A stretch of 64,000 bases of DNA from JAWKWA01 sp041397765. GTDB lineage: Bacteria; Pseudomonadota; Alphaproteobacteria; Rhizobiales; Hyphomicrobiaceae. The position numbers and the translations under genes were made by a program. Positions within the stretch are counted from its first letter, which is position 1, and each line of letters starts with the position of its first letter. The stretch is from contig JAWKWA010000017.1 of NCBI GenBank assembly GCA_041397765.1, positions 1 to 64,000 on the forward strand, given 5' to 3'. Of the stretch, positions 1 to 8,143 are shown one piece after another. The notes under the pieces are model-generated. The model searched no databases. It was not told where the DNA came from and was given only the letters and a program-made list of their open reading frames with translations.

Positions 1-521
1 TCAAGATCGCGCTCGCCGTGAAGCCGCACGCCGTCTGCCTCGTTCCCGAGAAGCGCGAGGAGCGCACGACCGAAGGCGGGCTCGACGTGGTCGGCGGTCA
101 CAACCACCTGCTGCCGATCGTCGGCCGGCTGAGCGAGGCCGGCATCCGCGTGTCGATGTTCATCGAGGCCGATCCGCGCGCGCTCGAGGGATCGCTGAAG
201 CTCGGGGCGCCGGTCGTCGAATTGCACACCGGAGCCTGGTGCGAGCGGGTGGCGGAAGGCAAGAGCGAGGCCGCCGAGGCCGAGTTCGCACGGATCGTCG
301 CGGCTGCCCGGCTCGCCCGCGAGATGGGGCTCGAGCCGCATGCCGGGCACGGCCTCGATTTCGCGACCGCCGAGCGCATCGCGGGGATCGCCGAGCTCGC
401 CGAGCTCAATATCGGCCATTTCCTCATCGGCGAGGCGATCTTCACCGGCCTCGTCCCGGCCATCCACCGGATGCGCGAGGCGATGAACCGGGGCCGCGCG
501 GCAGGGGCGCCCGGGGCATGA
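1..521 (+). CDS. pdxJ: Pyridoxine 5'-phosphate synthase PdxJ (C-terminal part, cut by window edge)
   Basis: PdxJ condenses 1-deoxy-D-xylulose 5-phosphate with 3-amino-2-oxopropyl phosphate in the last ring-forming step of vitamin B6 synthesis, in the cytoplasm. The reading frame is open through the left edge, so the N-terminus is missing. The remaining 170-odd residues carry the family segments KPHAVCLVPEKREERTTEGG, ELHTGAWC, and near the end the glycine-rich phosphate-binding stretch HAGHGLDF followed by NIGHFLIGEAIF. The stop codon overlaps the acpS start (ATGA), as in the usual alphaproteobacterial pdxJ-acpS-lepB-rnc-era-recO operon. Identity is secure. Confidence 0.95.
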   Translation, partial: KIALAVKPHAVCLVPEKREERTTEGGLDVVGGHNHLLPIVGRLSEAGIRVSMFIEADPRALEGSLKLGAPVVELHTGAWCERVAEGKSEAAEAEFARIVAAARLAREMGLEPHAGHGLDFATAERIAGIAELAELNIGHFLIGEAIFTGLVPAIHRMREAMNRGRAAGAPGA

Positions 522-931
522 TCATCGGCATCGGCAACGACCTCATCGACATCCGCCGCATCGAGGCGGCGATCGAGCGCTATGGCGAGCGCTTCCTCGA
601 TCGCATCTTCACCGAGGTCGAGCGGGCGAAGTCCGACCGGCGGGCGGCGCGGGCCGCCTCCTATGCCAAGCGCTTCGCGGCCAAGGAGGCCTGCGCCAAG
701 GCGCTCGGCACCGGCCTTCGCAACGGCGTCTTCTGGCGCGACATGGGGGTCGTCAACCTGCCGTCGGGCAGGCCGACGCTGAAGCTCACCGGCGGTGCGC
801 TCGCCCAACTGGCGCGCATCACGCCGCGGGGGCACGAGGCACGGATCGACCTGACCATCACCGACGACTTCCCGCTCGCTCAGGCAATCGTGATCATCTC
901 GGGCGTGCCGACGAAGTCCGGCGATCGCTGA
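518..931 (+). CDS. acpS: Holo-[acyl-carrier-protein] synthase
   Basis: AcpS transfers 4'-phosphopantetheine from CoA to the serine of apo-ACP, activating it for fatty acid synthesis. The 137-residue product has the family length. The N-terminal motif MIIGIGNDLIDIRRIE holds the Mg-binding Asp8, and RFAAKEACAKALGTG holds the second acidic ligand Glu57. The start is the ATG overlapping the pdxJ stop by four bases; longer in-frame starts upstream would run inside pdxJ and add a low-complexity Arg-rich extension, so they were rejected. Translational coupling with pdxJ is likely. Confidence 0.95.
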   Translation: MIIGIGNDLIDIRRIEAAIERYGERFLDRIFTEVERAKSDRRAARAASYAKRFAAKEACAKALGTGLRNGVFWRDMGVVNLPSGRPTLKLTGGALAQLARITPRGHEARIDLTITDDFPLAQAIVIISGVPTKSGDR

Positions 932-1187
932 TCGTCCGTGGCCGCGAGATGGCGGGGCGTGCGCATCGCCCTTGAATGTGGCCGCGGCGGCACGACATCG
1001 AGGGATGGGCCCGGCTGGCTCTACGACGGCTGCTGCCGGCGGGCGCGGATCGCCGCAGCGGGCGATTGGCCTTTCCGGCCGGGCGGCAAGGGAGTATAGG
1101 GACGCGTTCGCGGCGGCTGCCCCGTCAGCCTGCCGTGGTGGAGCGCGCGTCTTCCGCGTTCCCAATGGAAACGGGAGTTCTCAGCAG

Positions 1188-1943
1188 ATGAACAGCGAGA
1201 CCGGGCGGGCCAAGGCGCGCGACAGCGAGGCGTGGGACATCATCAAGGTGGTCCTGCACGCCATCCTGCTCGCGGTGGTGGTGCGGATTTTCCTGTTCCA
1301 GCCGTTCAACATCCCTTCGGGCTCGATGAAGGAGACGCTGCTGGTCGGCGACTATCTCTTCGTGTCGAAGTACAGCTACGGCTACAGCCGTTTCTCGTTC
1401 CCCTTCCAGATCATCCCGTTCTCGGGTCGAGTGCTCGAGGGCAAGCCCGAGCGTGGCGATGTGGCGGTGTTCCGTCTGCCGCGCGATACCTCGACAGACT
1501 ATATCAAGCGCGTCATCGGCCTGCCGGGCGAGCGCATCCAGATGCTCGAGGGGGTGCTCTACATCAACGGCAAGGCGGTGCCGAAGGAGCCGGCGGGCAC
1601 GTTCACCGACTATGACGAGCGCGGCCGGCCGGTGGTGATCGACCGCTACCAGGAGACGCTGCCGAACGGCGTCAAATACTACGTGCTCGATGCCGGTCGG
1701 ACCTCCTACGACACGACGCGGGAGTTCGAGGTGCCGCCGGGGCACTATTTCATGATGGGTGACAACCGGGACAACTCGCAGGATTCGCGGGCGACCTCGG
1801 CGGTGGGCCCGGTGCCGATCGAGAATTTCATCGGCCGGGCGCAGATGATATTCTACTCGTCCGACGAGCGGTGGCACTGGTGGGAGATCTGGAAGGCGCC
1901 CTTCCATATCCGCTGGGACCGCTTCTTCCACATGGTCAGATGA
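1188..1943 (+). CDS. lepB: Signal peptidase I
   Basis: LepB cleaves signal peptides from exported preproteins at the outer face of the inner membrane. The 251-residue product has one N-terminal membrane segment (about 20-38), then box B NIPSGSMKE with catalytic Ser46, box D YIKRVIGLPGE with the general base Lys107, and box E GDNRDNSQDSR at 191-201. The ATG at 1188 gives the normal alphaproteobacterial N-terminus; an upstream start at 972 would add a basic, non-conserved extension. About 250 bases separate it from acpS, so an internal promoter is possible. rnc follows after 6 bases. Confidence 0.95.
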   Translation: MNSETGRAKARDSEAWDIIKVVLHAILLAVVVRIFLFQPFNIPSGSMKETLLVGDYLFVSKYSYGYSRFSFPFQIIPFSGRVLEGKPERGDVAVFRLPRDTSTDYIKRVIGLPGERIQMLEGVLYINGKAVPKEPAGTFTDYDERGRPVVIDRYQETLPNGVKYYVLDAGRTSYDTTREFEVPPGHYFMMGDNRDNSQDSRATSAVGPVPIENFIGRAQMIFYSSDERWHWWEIWKAPFHIRWDRFFHMVR

Positions 1944-1949
1944 GGCGCC

Positions 1950-2652
1950 GTGGCTTTCGATGAGACAAAGCTGAGCGTGCTCGAGAACCGGCTCGGCTAC
2001 AGGTTCGAGGACCGGTCGCTGATCGCGCGGGCGCTGTTTCATTCGAGCGCGCGGGTCACCGACAAGGAGGACGAGGACAACGAGCACCTCGAGTTCCTCG
2101 GCGACCGGGTGCTCGGGCTCGTCGTCGCCGAGCTGATCTGCAAGCGCTACGACCGGGAGAGCGAGGGCGACATCGCGCGGCGGTTCAACCGGCTCGTGCG
2201 CAAGGAGGCCTGCGCCGCCATCGCCCGCGCCATCGATCTCGGCGACCATCTCGTGCTCAGCAGCGGCGAGGAGGAGAGCGGGGGGCGCGACAAGGACAAC
2301 ATCCTCGCCGACGCCTGCGAGGCAGTGATGGGGGCGATGTATCTCGACGGCGGTTTCGAGACGGCGCGCGGCGTGATCCGCCGGCACTGGACGAAGCTGA
2401 TCGAGACCTGGAACTCGCGGCCGCCGATCCAAAGACCGCCCTGCAGGAATGGGTGCAGGGCCGGGGGCTGCGTCTGCCAGCCTATCGCGAGATCGGCCGG
2501 AGGGGCCGGCTCACCAGCCGCGCTTCACGACCGAGGTGGTGGTCGAGGGCGAGAAGCCGGCGGCGGGCGAGGGTCCGAGCAAGCGGGCGGCCGAGCAGGC
2601 GGCGGCGCTCGCCCTGTTGAGGCGGCTCGGCATCGTCGACGCGACCCCTTGA
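1950..2652 (+). CDS. rnc: Ribonuclease III (frame broken twice)
   Basis: RNase III cleaves double-stranded RNA in rRNA and mRNA processing. The catalytic domain is intact: signature NEHLEFLGDRVL at 44-55 (Glu48, Asp52) and DACEAVMGAMYLDGG with Asp121 and Glu124. The double-stranded-RNA-binding domain follows in two other frames. One base appears lost near 2421-2428 (frame then reads KTALQEWVQGRGLRLPAY) and another in the G/C run at 2502-2507 (frame then reads AHQPRFTTEVVVEGEK to LLRRLGIVDATP, stop 2652). Read without repair, the gene would give a garbled 285-residue product. The conserved domain on both sides favours sequence error over decay. Between lepB and era. Confidence 0.85.
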
Positions 2653-2803
2653 GCCGAGCCTCGATCGAGGCATCTCAGGTCGTTCGCGCACCGCCCGGGC
2701 CGGCTCTCTCCCGGAGAGACAGGTATCGCCGTCCTCGGGCCGCAGATGGGCCTTCGCAAATTCCAGGTCCGGTCGGACCCGATCAATCAGGCGCAGGCGG
2801 CGG

Positions 2804-3754
2804 ATGACAGCCATGGACAGCACGGTCGAGGACGGCACCAGCGGCGAAGGCGGCAGCGGCCCGACTCGTGCGGGCTTTGCAGCCATCATCGGCGCGCCAA
2901 ATGCGGGCAAGTCGACGCTGGTCAATCGCCTCGTCGGCGCCAAGGTGGCGATCGTCACCCACAAGGTCCAGACCACGCGCAGCCGGCTGCGCGGCATCGT
3001 CATGGTGGGCGCGACGCAGCTCGTGCTGGTCGACACGCCCGGCATCTTCCGGCCCAAGCGCCGCCTCGACCGGGCCATGGTCGATGCCGCCTGGAGCGAG
3101 GCCTCCGAGGCCGATGTCGTCGTGTTCCTGATCGATGCGGCGCGCGGCATCGACGAGGAGGCGGAGCGGGTGCTCGAGCGGCTCGTGCATCTGTCGCGAC
3201 CGGTGGTGGTGGCGCTCAACAAGGTCGACCGGGTGCGCAAGGAGGGACTGCTCGATCTCGCCAAGGCGCTCGGCGAGCGGCTGCCGGATGCACGCATCTT
3301 CATGATCTCGGCGCTCGAGGGCTCGGGGGTCGAGGATCTCGCCGGCCACCTCGCCAGCCTGATGCCGGCCGGGCCCTGGCTCTATCCGGAGGACCAGATC
3401 GCGGATGCGCCCGAGCGTGTCATGGCGGCCGAGATCACGCGCGAGAAGCTGTTCCTCAGGCTCCACGACGAGTTGCCCTATGCCTCGACCGTCGAGACGA
3501 CGGCGTGGAAGACATTGAAGGACGGTGCGGTCCGCATCGAGCAGACGATCTATGTCGAGCGCGACAGCCAGCGCCGCATCGCCATCGGCCACAAGGGCGA
3601 GACGGTGAAGACGATCTCCATGGAGGCGCGCAAGGAGATCGCCGAGATCCTCGGATGCGCGGTGCATCTGTTCCTGACCGTCAAGGTCAGGGAGCGCTGG
3701 GGAGAGGATCCCGAGATCTACGGCGATCTCGGGCTCGACTTCCCCAAGGACTGA
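2804..3754 (+). CDS. era: GTPase Era
   Basis: Era is an essential GTPase that binds the 3' end of 16S rRNA and helps 30S assembly. The 316-residue protein shows G1 GAPNAGKST at 30-38, the switch region KVQTTRSR near 54-61, G3 DTPG at 77-80, G4 NKVD at 139-142, and a C-terminal KH domain with HKGETVKTISMEARKEI. Start: ATG 2804; a second ATG at 2813 is equally possible and would only shorten an acidic, poorly conserved tail. Follows rnc by about 150 bases and precedes recO by 62. Confidence 0.95.
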   Translation: MTAMDSTVEDGTSGEGGSGPTRAGFAAIIGAPNAGKSTLVNRLVGAKVAIVTHKVQTTRSRLRGIVMVGATQLVLVDTPGIFRPKRRLDRAMVDAAWSEASEADVVVFLIDAARGIDEEAERVLERLVHLSRPVVVALNKVDRVRKEGLLDLAKALGERLPDARIFMISALEGSGVEDLAGHLASLMPAGPWLYPEDQIADAPERVMAAEITREKLFLRLHDELPYASTVETTAWKTLKDGAVRIEQTIYVERDSQRRIAIGHKGETVKTISMEARKEIAEILGCAVHLFLTVKVRERWGEDPEIYGDLGLDFPKD

Positions 3755-3816
3755 GCGCGCGCCCACAAGGCTGGCGCCGGAGCGCGGGGGAAGCGGATGA
3801 CGGAGGCAGGCGGCGC

Positions 3817-4563
3817 ATGGAGTGGACGGACGAGGCGATCCTGCTCTCGGCGCGGCCGCACGGCGAGACGGCGTCGGTCGTCGAGCTGCTGACGCGCGCG
3901 CATGGCCGGCACGCCGGGCTCGTTCATGGCGGGCGCTCTCGGCGCCTCAGGCCGGTGCTGCAGACCGGCAATCATGTGGACGCGGAGTGGCGCGCCCGGC
4001 TCGCCGACCAGCTCGGCTTCTTCCGGCTCGAGCCGCGGCGGACCTATGCGGCCGAGGCGATGGACGATCCGCTGGCGCTGACGGGTCTGCAGGCGCTGGC
4101 GGCGATGGCGCGGCTCCTGCCCGAGCGCGATCCGCACCCGGCCCTCTTCGAGATCGCTCTCTTCGTGCTCGCCTATCTCGGCGACCGGTCGGTGTGGCCG
4201 GCCCTGCTCGCGCGCTTCGAGCTCGCCCTGCTCGACGAGCTCGGCTTCGGGCTCGACCTCAAGAGCTGTGCGGCGACGGGGAGCACCGAGGACCTCGCCT
4301 ATGTCTCGCCGAAATCGGGGCGGGCGGTTTCGCGCGCGGCCGGGGAGCCCTATCGCGAGCGGCTGCTGCGCCTGCCGCCGCTGCTTCTTGGACGCGGCCC
4401 GACGGTCAAGGGCGATATCGGCGATGCGTTCCTGCTGACCGGCACATTCCTCGAGCGCCATGTGCTGGTTCCTCGCGGCCTCGCCAGTCCGGAGGTCAGG
4501 GCGCGGCTCGTGGCGATGCTGGCGGACTGGCCCGAAGTCCCGTCCAAGGGGGCGCTCGGTTGA
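3817..4563 (+). CDS. recO: DNA repair protein RecO
   Basis: RecO works with RecF and RecR to load RecA on SSB-coated single-stranded DNA. The 248-residue product begins MEWTDEAILLSARPHGETAS, the N-terminal OB-fold strand pattern typical of alphaproteobacterial RecO, and continues with GLVHGGRSRR and the helical C-terminal domain (ELALLDELGFGLDL). The ATG at 3817 matches this conserved start; a much longer in-frame start lies inside era and is a high-GC artefact. Last gene of the pdxJ-recO block. Confidence 0.93.
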   Translation: MEWTDEAILLSARPHGETASVVELLTRAHGRHAGLVHGGRSRRLRPVLQTGNHVDAEWRARLADQLGFFRLEPRRTYAAEAMDDPLALTGLQALAAMARLLPERDPHPALFEIALFVLAYLGDRSVWPALLARFELALLDELGFGLDLKSCAATGSTEDLAYVSPKSGRAVSRAAGEPYRERLLRLPPLLLGRGPTVKGDIGDAFLLTGTFLERHVLVPRGLASPEVRARLVAMLADWPEVPSKGALG

Positions 4564-4813
4564 ACATGTGCCCGCGCGGCGGCGGGCAACGGCCGGGCAT
4601 CGGCGCGTCAATGGGGGCAATCGGCACCCAGGCATCGGAATGCGGGAACCATGGCGGCGTGCTCCGGTTGAGCCTTCAGACGGACGTGGCCGGAAAATCG
4701 GGCCTCGATGGGGCGGCTGGGCGGCTTCCGCCAGTGGCGGCGGGCGCCCGGGACCGCTTCGCTCGAAACGGGCCGGACCGGCGCGCGGGGCTTACGCAGG
4801 GAGGAGACCTCCC

Positions 4814-5377
4814 ATGGCGCGCGCGCGGTCTCAGGACCTCGTTCTCTTCATTACAATCCTAGCGACGGTGCTCGCTCTCGGAGGGGGGCTGGCGCATGCC
4901 TATGAGCTCGTCAACAAGATCGATCTGCCGCAGGATGCCTATTTCACCGTCCAGCAGATCTATTCCGGCTGGAACCGCTTCGCCTTCGTGCTCTCGGTGG
5001 AAGCGACCGGAATGCTCGTCACGATCTTCCTGTTCCGCACTGAGCCTGCCGTCCTGTGGCCGGCGGTCGCGGCGTTCCTGCTGTTGGTGCTCGCCCAGGC
5101 CGTCTTCTGGATGTTCACATTCCCCGCGAATGTGGCGACCCAGAACTGGACGGTGGCGCCGGCCGACTGGCAGTCGCTGCGTGCCCAATGGGAGTATTCG
5201 CATCTGGCGGGTGCCGCATTCCAGCTCCTCGCACTGGCTGCGCTCGTCGTCGCCGTTCTGCGGCGCGGCCGAGCCGTGGTGCGTCGCGACGGCATCGAGA
5301 GGAGCGACGCTTTCGAAGCCGGTGTGACGAGCAGACGGGGCGCCGGCGGTGCGGAGCTGCGTCGTGGCCGGGATTGA
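4814..5377 (+). CDS. DUF1772-like small integral membrane protein
   Basis: The 187-residue protein has four predicted hydrophobic segments (about 10-28, 52-70, 77-100 and 138-158). The segments HAYELVNKIDLP, YFTVQQIYSGWNRF and WEYSHLAG resemble the conserved blocks of DUF1772-type membrane proteins, a family of unknown function. A hydrophilic Arg-rich tail follows the last helix. Start ATG 4814 has a good Shine-Dalgarno (GGGAGGAGACC just upstream). It stands alone between recO and tRNA-Ser. Family assignment is from memory of the motif pattern; function unknown. Confidence 0.7.
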   Translation: MARARSQDLVLFITILATVLALGGGLAHAYELVNKIDLPQDAYFTVQQIYSGWNRFAFVLSVEATGMLVTIFLFRTEPAVLWPAVAAFLLLVLAQAVFWMFTFPANVATQNWTVAPADWQSLRAQWEYSHLAGAAFQLLALAALVVAVLRRGRAVVRRDGIERSDAFEAGVTSRRGAGGAELRRGRD

Positions 5378-5495
5378 CGCGTTGCTTGGGTGCGCTGGCG
5401 GTCGCGCCCGCGTCTCGGCGCGCGGTGATGGGGCCGGGCGATCGCGGCTGGACGCGCTTCCATCGGGAAAGTCCGGTGGTACGCTTCGGGCGGGC

Positions 5496-5588
5496 TGGCG
5501 GAGACGGAGGGATTCGAACCCTCGATACGCCTTTAGAGCGTATAACGGTTTAGCAAACCGCCGCCTTCAGCCACTCGGCCACGTCTCC
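5496..5588 (-). tRNA. tRNA-Ser (anticodon GCT)
   Basis: Read on the minus strand the 93-base RNA starts GGAGACGTGGCCGAGTGG, pairs its 7-bp acceptor stem GGAGACG/CGTCTCC, has the anticodon loop TTGCTAA with GCT, a long class II variable arm and the T-loop GGTTCGAATCC. The discriminator base G (5499) and a genomically encoded CCA (5496-5498) complete the 3' end. It reads AGC/AGT serine codons. Confidence 0.95.
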
Positions 5589-5598
5589 GGACCGCACG

Positions 5599-5626
5599 CC
5601 TATAGCAACAAACGGGCGACCTGCAA
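5599..5626 (-). promoter_or_regulatory. Candidate promoter of tRNA-Ser
   Basis: On the minus strand TTGCAG (5626-5621) is followed after 16 bases by TATAGG (5604-5599). Transcription would start only a few bases before the mature tRNA 5' end at 5588. This is a sequence match to the housekeeping consensus only. Confidence 0.45.
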
Positions 5627-5628
5627 AG

Positions 5629-5926
5629 GCACTGCGCGGCGACCGGCGATGGACGGGCGGCCGGCCGGCGGACCCGTTGCGATGCTAGGTCCTCCCCCTG
5701 CTTCCCATCGAGCCGGCGTCGCGTCATATTCGTTTGCTATCCGTCCTGCAAATGAGCCAGGGTGCTCGCACCGCAGCGTTTGCGATTGCGCTTGGCAGCC
5801 GCAACAGCCTCGGGCGAGGCGTGAGGTGACATCTGCCGGTTGAGACGCACCAGATCAGTCCTTGGCAGGCACTAAGCAGACGGATGCATGCCCGTAGCCG
5901 CGGCGCTCAGCCAAACCCGGTCGTAG
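5629..5926 (+). other. Intergenic region upstream of the SucC-like gene
   Basis: About 300 bases with no convincing coding potential: the open frames here lack a ribosome site and any familiar motif. It presumably contains the promoter of the gene starting at 5927, but I could not pick a reliable -35/-10 pair. Confidence 0.4.
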
Positions 5927-7069
5927 ATGAAGTACAACGAGTTCATTACCAAGCGGGAATTGCGGTCCTGGGGGTTCGATGTTCCCCCCGGGGAGGTCGC
6001 CGATCATCCGTTCGAGGCTGCGAGCATCGCGGCGCGCTATTTTCAGAAGGGTGCGACCCGTGTCGTGGTGAAGGCGCTCGACAGGTCGTTCCTGCCGCGG
6101 ATGCTCGCGGCGACTGGCACCGCCGATGAGGCGAGACTGGCGAAGGCCCATGCCTCCAGGCTGCTCGGCATGGGTACCGGGCACGGGCGCGTCGCAGATG
6201 TCCTCGTCGAGCCGTTGATCGAGGTCGTCGCATCGGTCTATGTGGCGGTCAGGACCTCGGTCAGGCTCGGTCAACCGACCATTCTCGTCAGCCGGCGGCC
6301 CAATGTCCGCTTCGAGCAGGCGTCACGGGTGCTCGCCGATACGCCGAAGGCATTCGTCAGCATCCCGTTCGATATCCGCAAGCCAGCGGATGCCGAGGAG
6401 ATCCGCTCGCAGCTTCCCGACCTTGCCGGTATCGATCCGGCGGCGCTGGCGGAGTTTCTCTGCAAGCTCGTCGGCTTCTACCTCGAATATGGCGCCCACA
6501 GCATCGAGATCAATCCGCTCGGCGTGACGGCCGGGGGGCGGCTCGTAGTGCTTGATGCGCGACTGGCGATCGACGCCAGCACGCTGCGTGGCCGGCCGCG
6601 TCTGGCACTCGAGGGGACAGGCGGGCCGCTCAGCGAGCGCGAGGCGAAGGCCCGCACGCTCGGCTTCAACTATCGCGAACTCGGCGGCGAGGTCGGGCTC
6701 ATCGTGTCGGGTCAGGGGCTCGTCCCGGCGGCGAGCGACCTCATCCGTGGTGCCGGGGCATCGCCCGCAGGCGTGCTCGAGATGTACTCCGACAGCGAGC
6801 GGCGGGGGGGCGATGCCTTCGACATCGTCCACGACAATCCCCGCGTGCGCTCCTCGGTGGTGGCATTATGGGGCGCGGAGTCCCGGGTGGACCTCATCGT
6901 ACGAGACATCGTGTCGGCGATGGCGCTCGGGCGCTCGGACGTGTCGGTCTGCTTCTGGGTGGAAGGTGCTGGCGCCCGTACGGCCCGGGCCTTCCTGAAG
7001 GATGCCTTGCAGCTTTGCATGCCCTCGCTGGAAGAGGCGGTCGGTCTCGCCGTACGCACCAACAGATGA
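5927..7069 (+). CDS. Diverged SucC-like (succinyl-CoA ligase beta) protein
   Basis: A 380-residue homologue of the ATP-grasp beta subunit of ADP-forming acyl-CoA synthetases. The N-terminus (MKYNEFITKRELRSWGF) has the SucC start pattern, and the Mg-binding residues of the grasp domain are kept (EINPL at 194-198, LDARLAID with Asp210). In the C-terminal CoA-ligase domain the family motifs are altered: the GGGAT phosphate loop is replaced by YSDSE, and NIFGGI by ALWGAE. Its stop overlaps the start of the SucD-like gene (ATGA), so the two are probably co-translated partners. Catalysis of a normal CoA-ligase reaction is doubtful; the role is unknown. Confidence 0.75.
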   Translation: MKYNEFITKRELRSWGFDVPPGEVADHPFEAASIAARYFQKGATRVVVKALDRSFLPRMLAATGTADEARLAKAHASRLLGMGTGHGRVADVLVEPLIEVVASVYVAVRTSVRLGQPTILVSRRPNVRFEQASRVLADTPKAFVSIPFDIRKPADAEEIRSQLPDLAGIDPAALAEFLCKLVGFYLEYGAHSIEINPLGVTAGGRLVVLDARLAIDASTLRGRPRLALEGTGGPLSEREAKARTLGFNYRELGGEVGLIVSGQGLVPAASDLIRGAGASPAGVLEMYSDSERRGGDAFDIVHDNPRVRSSVVALWGAESRVDLIVRDIVSAMALGRSDVSVCFWVEGAGARTARAFLKDALQLCMPSLEEAVGLAVRTNR

Positions 7070-7947
7070 TCATCTCCCGCAAGACCCGTGTGATGGTGAT
7101 CGGCTGCGACAGCGAGTTCGGCGGAGCCTGGGTCGACCTGATGGCCGATTATGGCACCAACATCGTCGCCTGGGTGACGTGCGGGGAGAGGAAGGGCGCC
7201 GAGAAGAGCGAGGGGCCGGCGAGGAAGGACGCGCCGAGCGGATATCGGGGCAGGAGGTTCGACAGCATCGCCGTCGCCGTCGCCGAGACGGAGCCGGAGG
7301 TCGCCTTCATCGATTGCGCCGCGACGAAGATGCGCCAGGCGGCGCTCGGGGCGATCCAGGCGCGGGTGCGCACTCTCGTCATTCATTCGTGCGGACTGCC
7401 GATGCACGACGTGATGTTCGTTCTGGCGATGGCGCGCGACGCCGGGATCCGCGTCTTCGGGCCCAACGAGGCCGGACTCGCCGTGCCGGGCGAGGCCGTG
7501 ATCGGCTATTTTCCGGCCTATGACCACAGTCTGTTCGGGCCCGGTGGCATCGCCGTCATCACGCGCCTCCAGAGCGTGGCGGGTGCGGTGCTCGGCCATT
7601 TGCGCAGGGCCGGGCGCGGTGTGTCGAACTACATCGCGATCGGCGCCGATCCGCTGGTCGGCACCAGCATGGCCGAGGCCGCGGCCCTCATCGGCAAGGA
7701 TGAGCGCATGCGGGCGATCCTGCTGGTCGGTGATACGCAGGGCCAGCAGGAGGAGCAGGCGGCGGAAGCGCTCGCCGGCCTCGGCCGGCCAGTCGTGAGC
7801 TATCTGGTCGGCGCGACGGGGGCGGGCAGGGAAGAGGCTTTCCAGCGCAAGCGCCGCGCGCTGGAATGGCACGGCATCACCGTCATCACCCAGCCGAGCG
7901 ACGCGGTCGCGGCGCTGCGCGGCGTGCCGATGGGCGCCGGCTCCTGA
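7066..7947 (+). CDS. Diverged SucD-like (succinyl-CoA ligase alpha) protein lacking the phosphohistidine loop
   Basis: A 293-residue protein with the fold pattern of the alpha subunit: a Rossmann-type N-terminus (RVMVIGCDSEFGGAWVDL), the FGPNEAGLAVPGE segment at 131-143 matching the GPN..G...PGE block, and IGADPLVGTS near 192-201. The loop that in SucD carries GHAGA and the phosphorylated histidine is absent: after SYLVGATGAG (245-254) the chain goes straight to REEAFQRKRRALEWHGI. The helper motif GEIGG is GDTQG here. It should not support the usual phosphohistidine mechanism. Paired with the SucC-like gene by a 4-base overlap. Confidence 0.75.
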   Translation: MIISRKTRVMVIGCDSEFGGAWVDLMADYGTNIVAWVTCGERKGAEKSEGPARKDAPSGYRGRRFDSIAVAVAETEPEVAFIDCAATKMRQAALGAIQARVRTLVIHSCGLPMHDVMFVLAMARDAGIRVFGPNEAGLAVPGEAVIGYFPAYDHSLFGPGGIAVITRLQSVAGAVLGHLRRAGRGVSNYIAIGADPLVGTSMAEAAALIGKDERMRAILLVGDTQGQQEEQAAEALAGLGRPVVSYLVGATGAGREEAFQRKRRALEWHGITVITQPSDAVAALRGVPMGAGS

Positions 7948-8099
7948 GCGGGAAGGGCCGGGCGCGTCGGCGTCGCCCGGCCGCGCCGGCCTTGCGGGCC
8001 GTCTTCCCTCGCCGACGGCGCCGGTCGGTCCCGACGGCAATGGGCGACAGCCGGGGATGGACAATTCGCTGAACGCTTGTACAGTGACGTTCCGAAGAA

Positions 8100-8120
8100 G
8101 CCGGCCCTCCGCGGGCCGGC
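8100..8120 (+). other. Perfect GC hairpin before the aminotransferase
   Basis: GCCGGCCC and GGGCCGGC (8 bp) flank a five-base loop, ending 23 bases before the ATG at 8144. There is no following T-run, so it is not a standard intrinsic terminator. It could be an mRNA stabiliser or attenuating stem. Confidence 0.35.
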
Positions 8121-8143
8121 GCCACCCCGTATCGGAGCGTGAC

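Noticed and set aside
2746..3816. Long in-frame extension of recO back through era
   Set aside because: The extension translates as Arg/Gly/Ala low-complexity sequence inside era; RecO begins clearly at MEWTDEAILL (3817).
5349..5843. Plus-strand frame across tRNA-Ser
   Set aside because: It runs antisense through the tRNA gene, which rules out coding.
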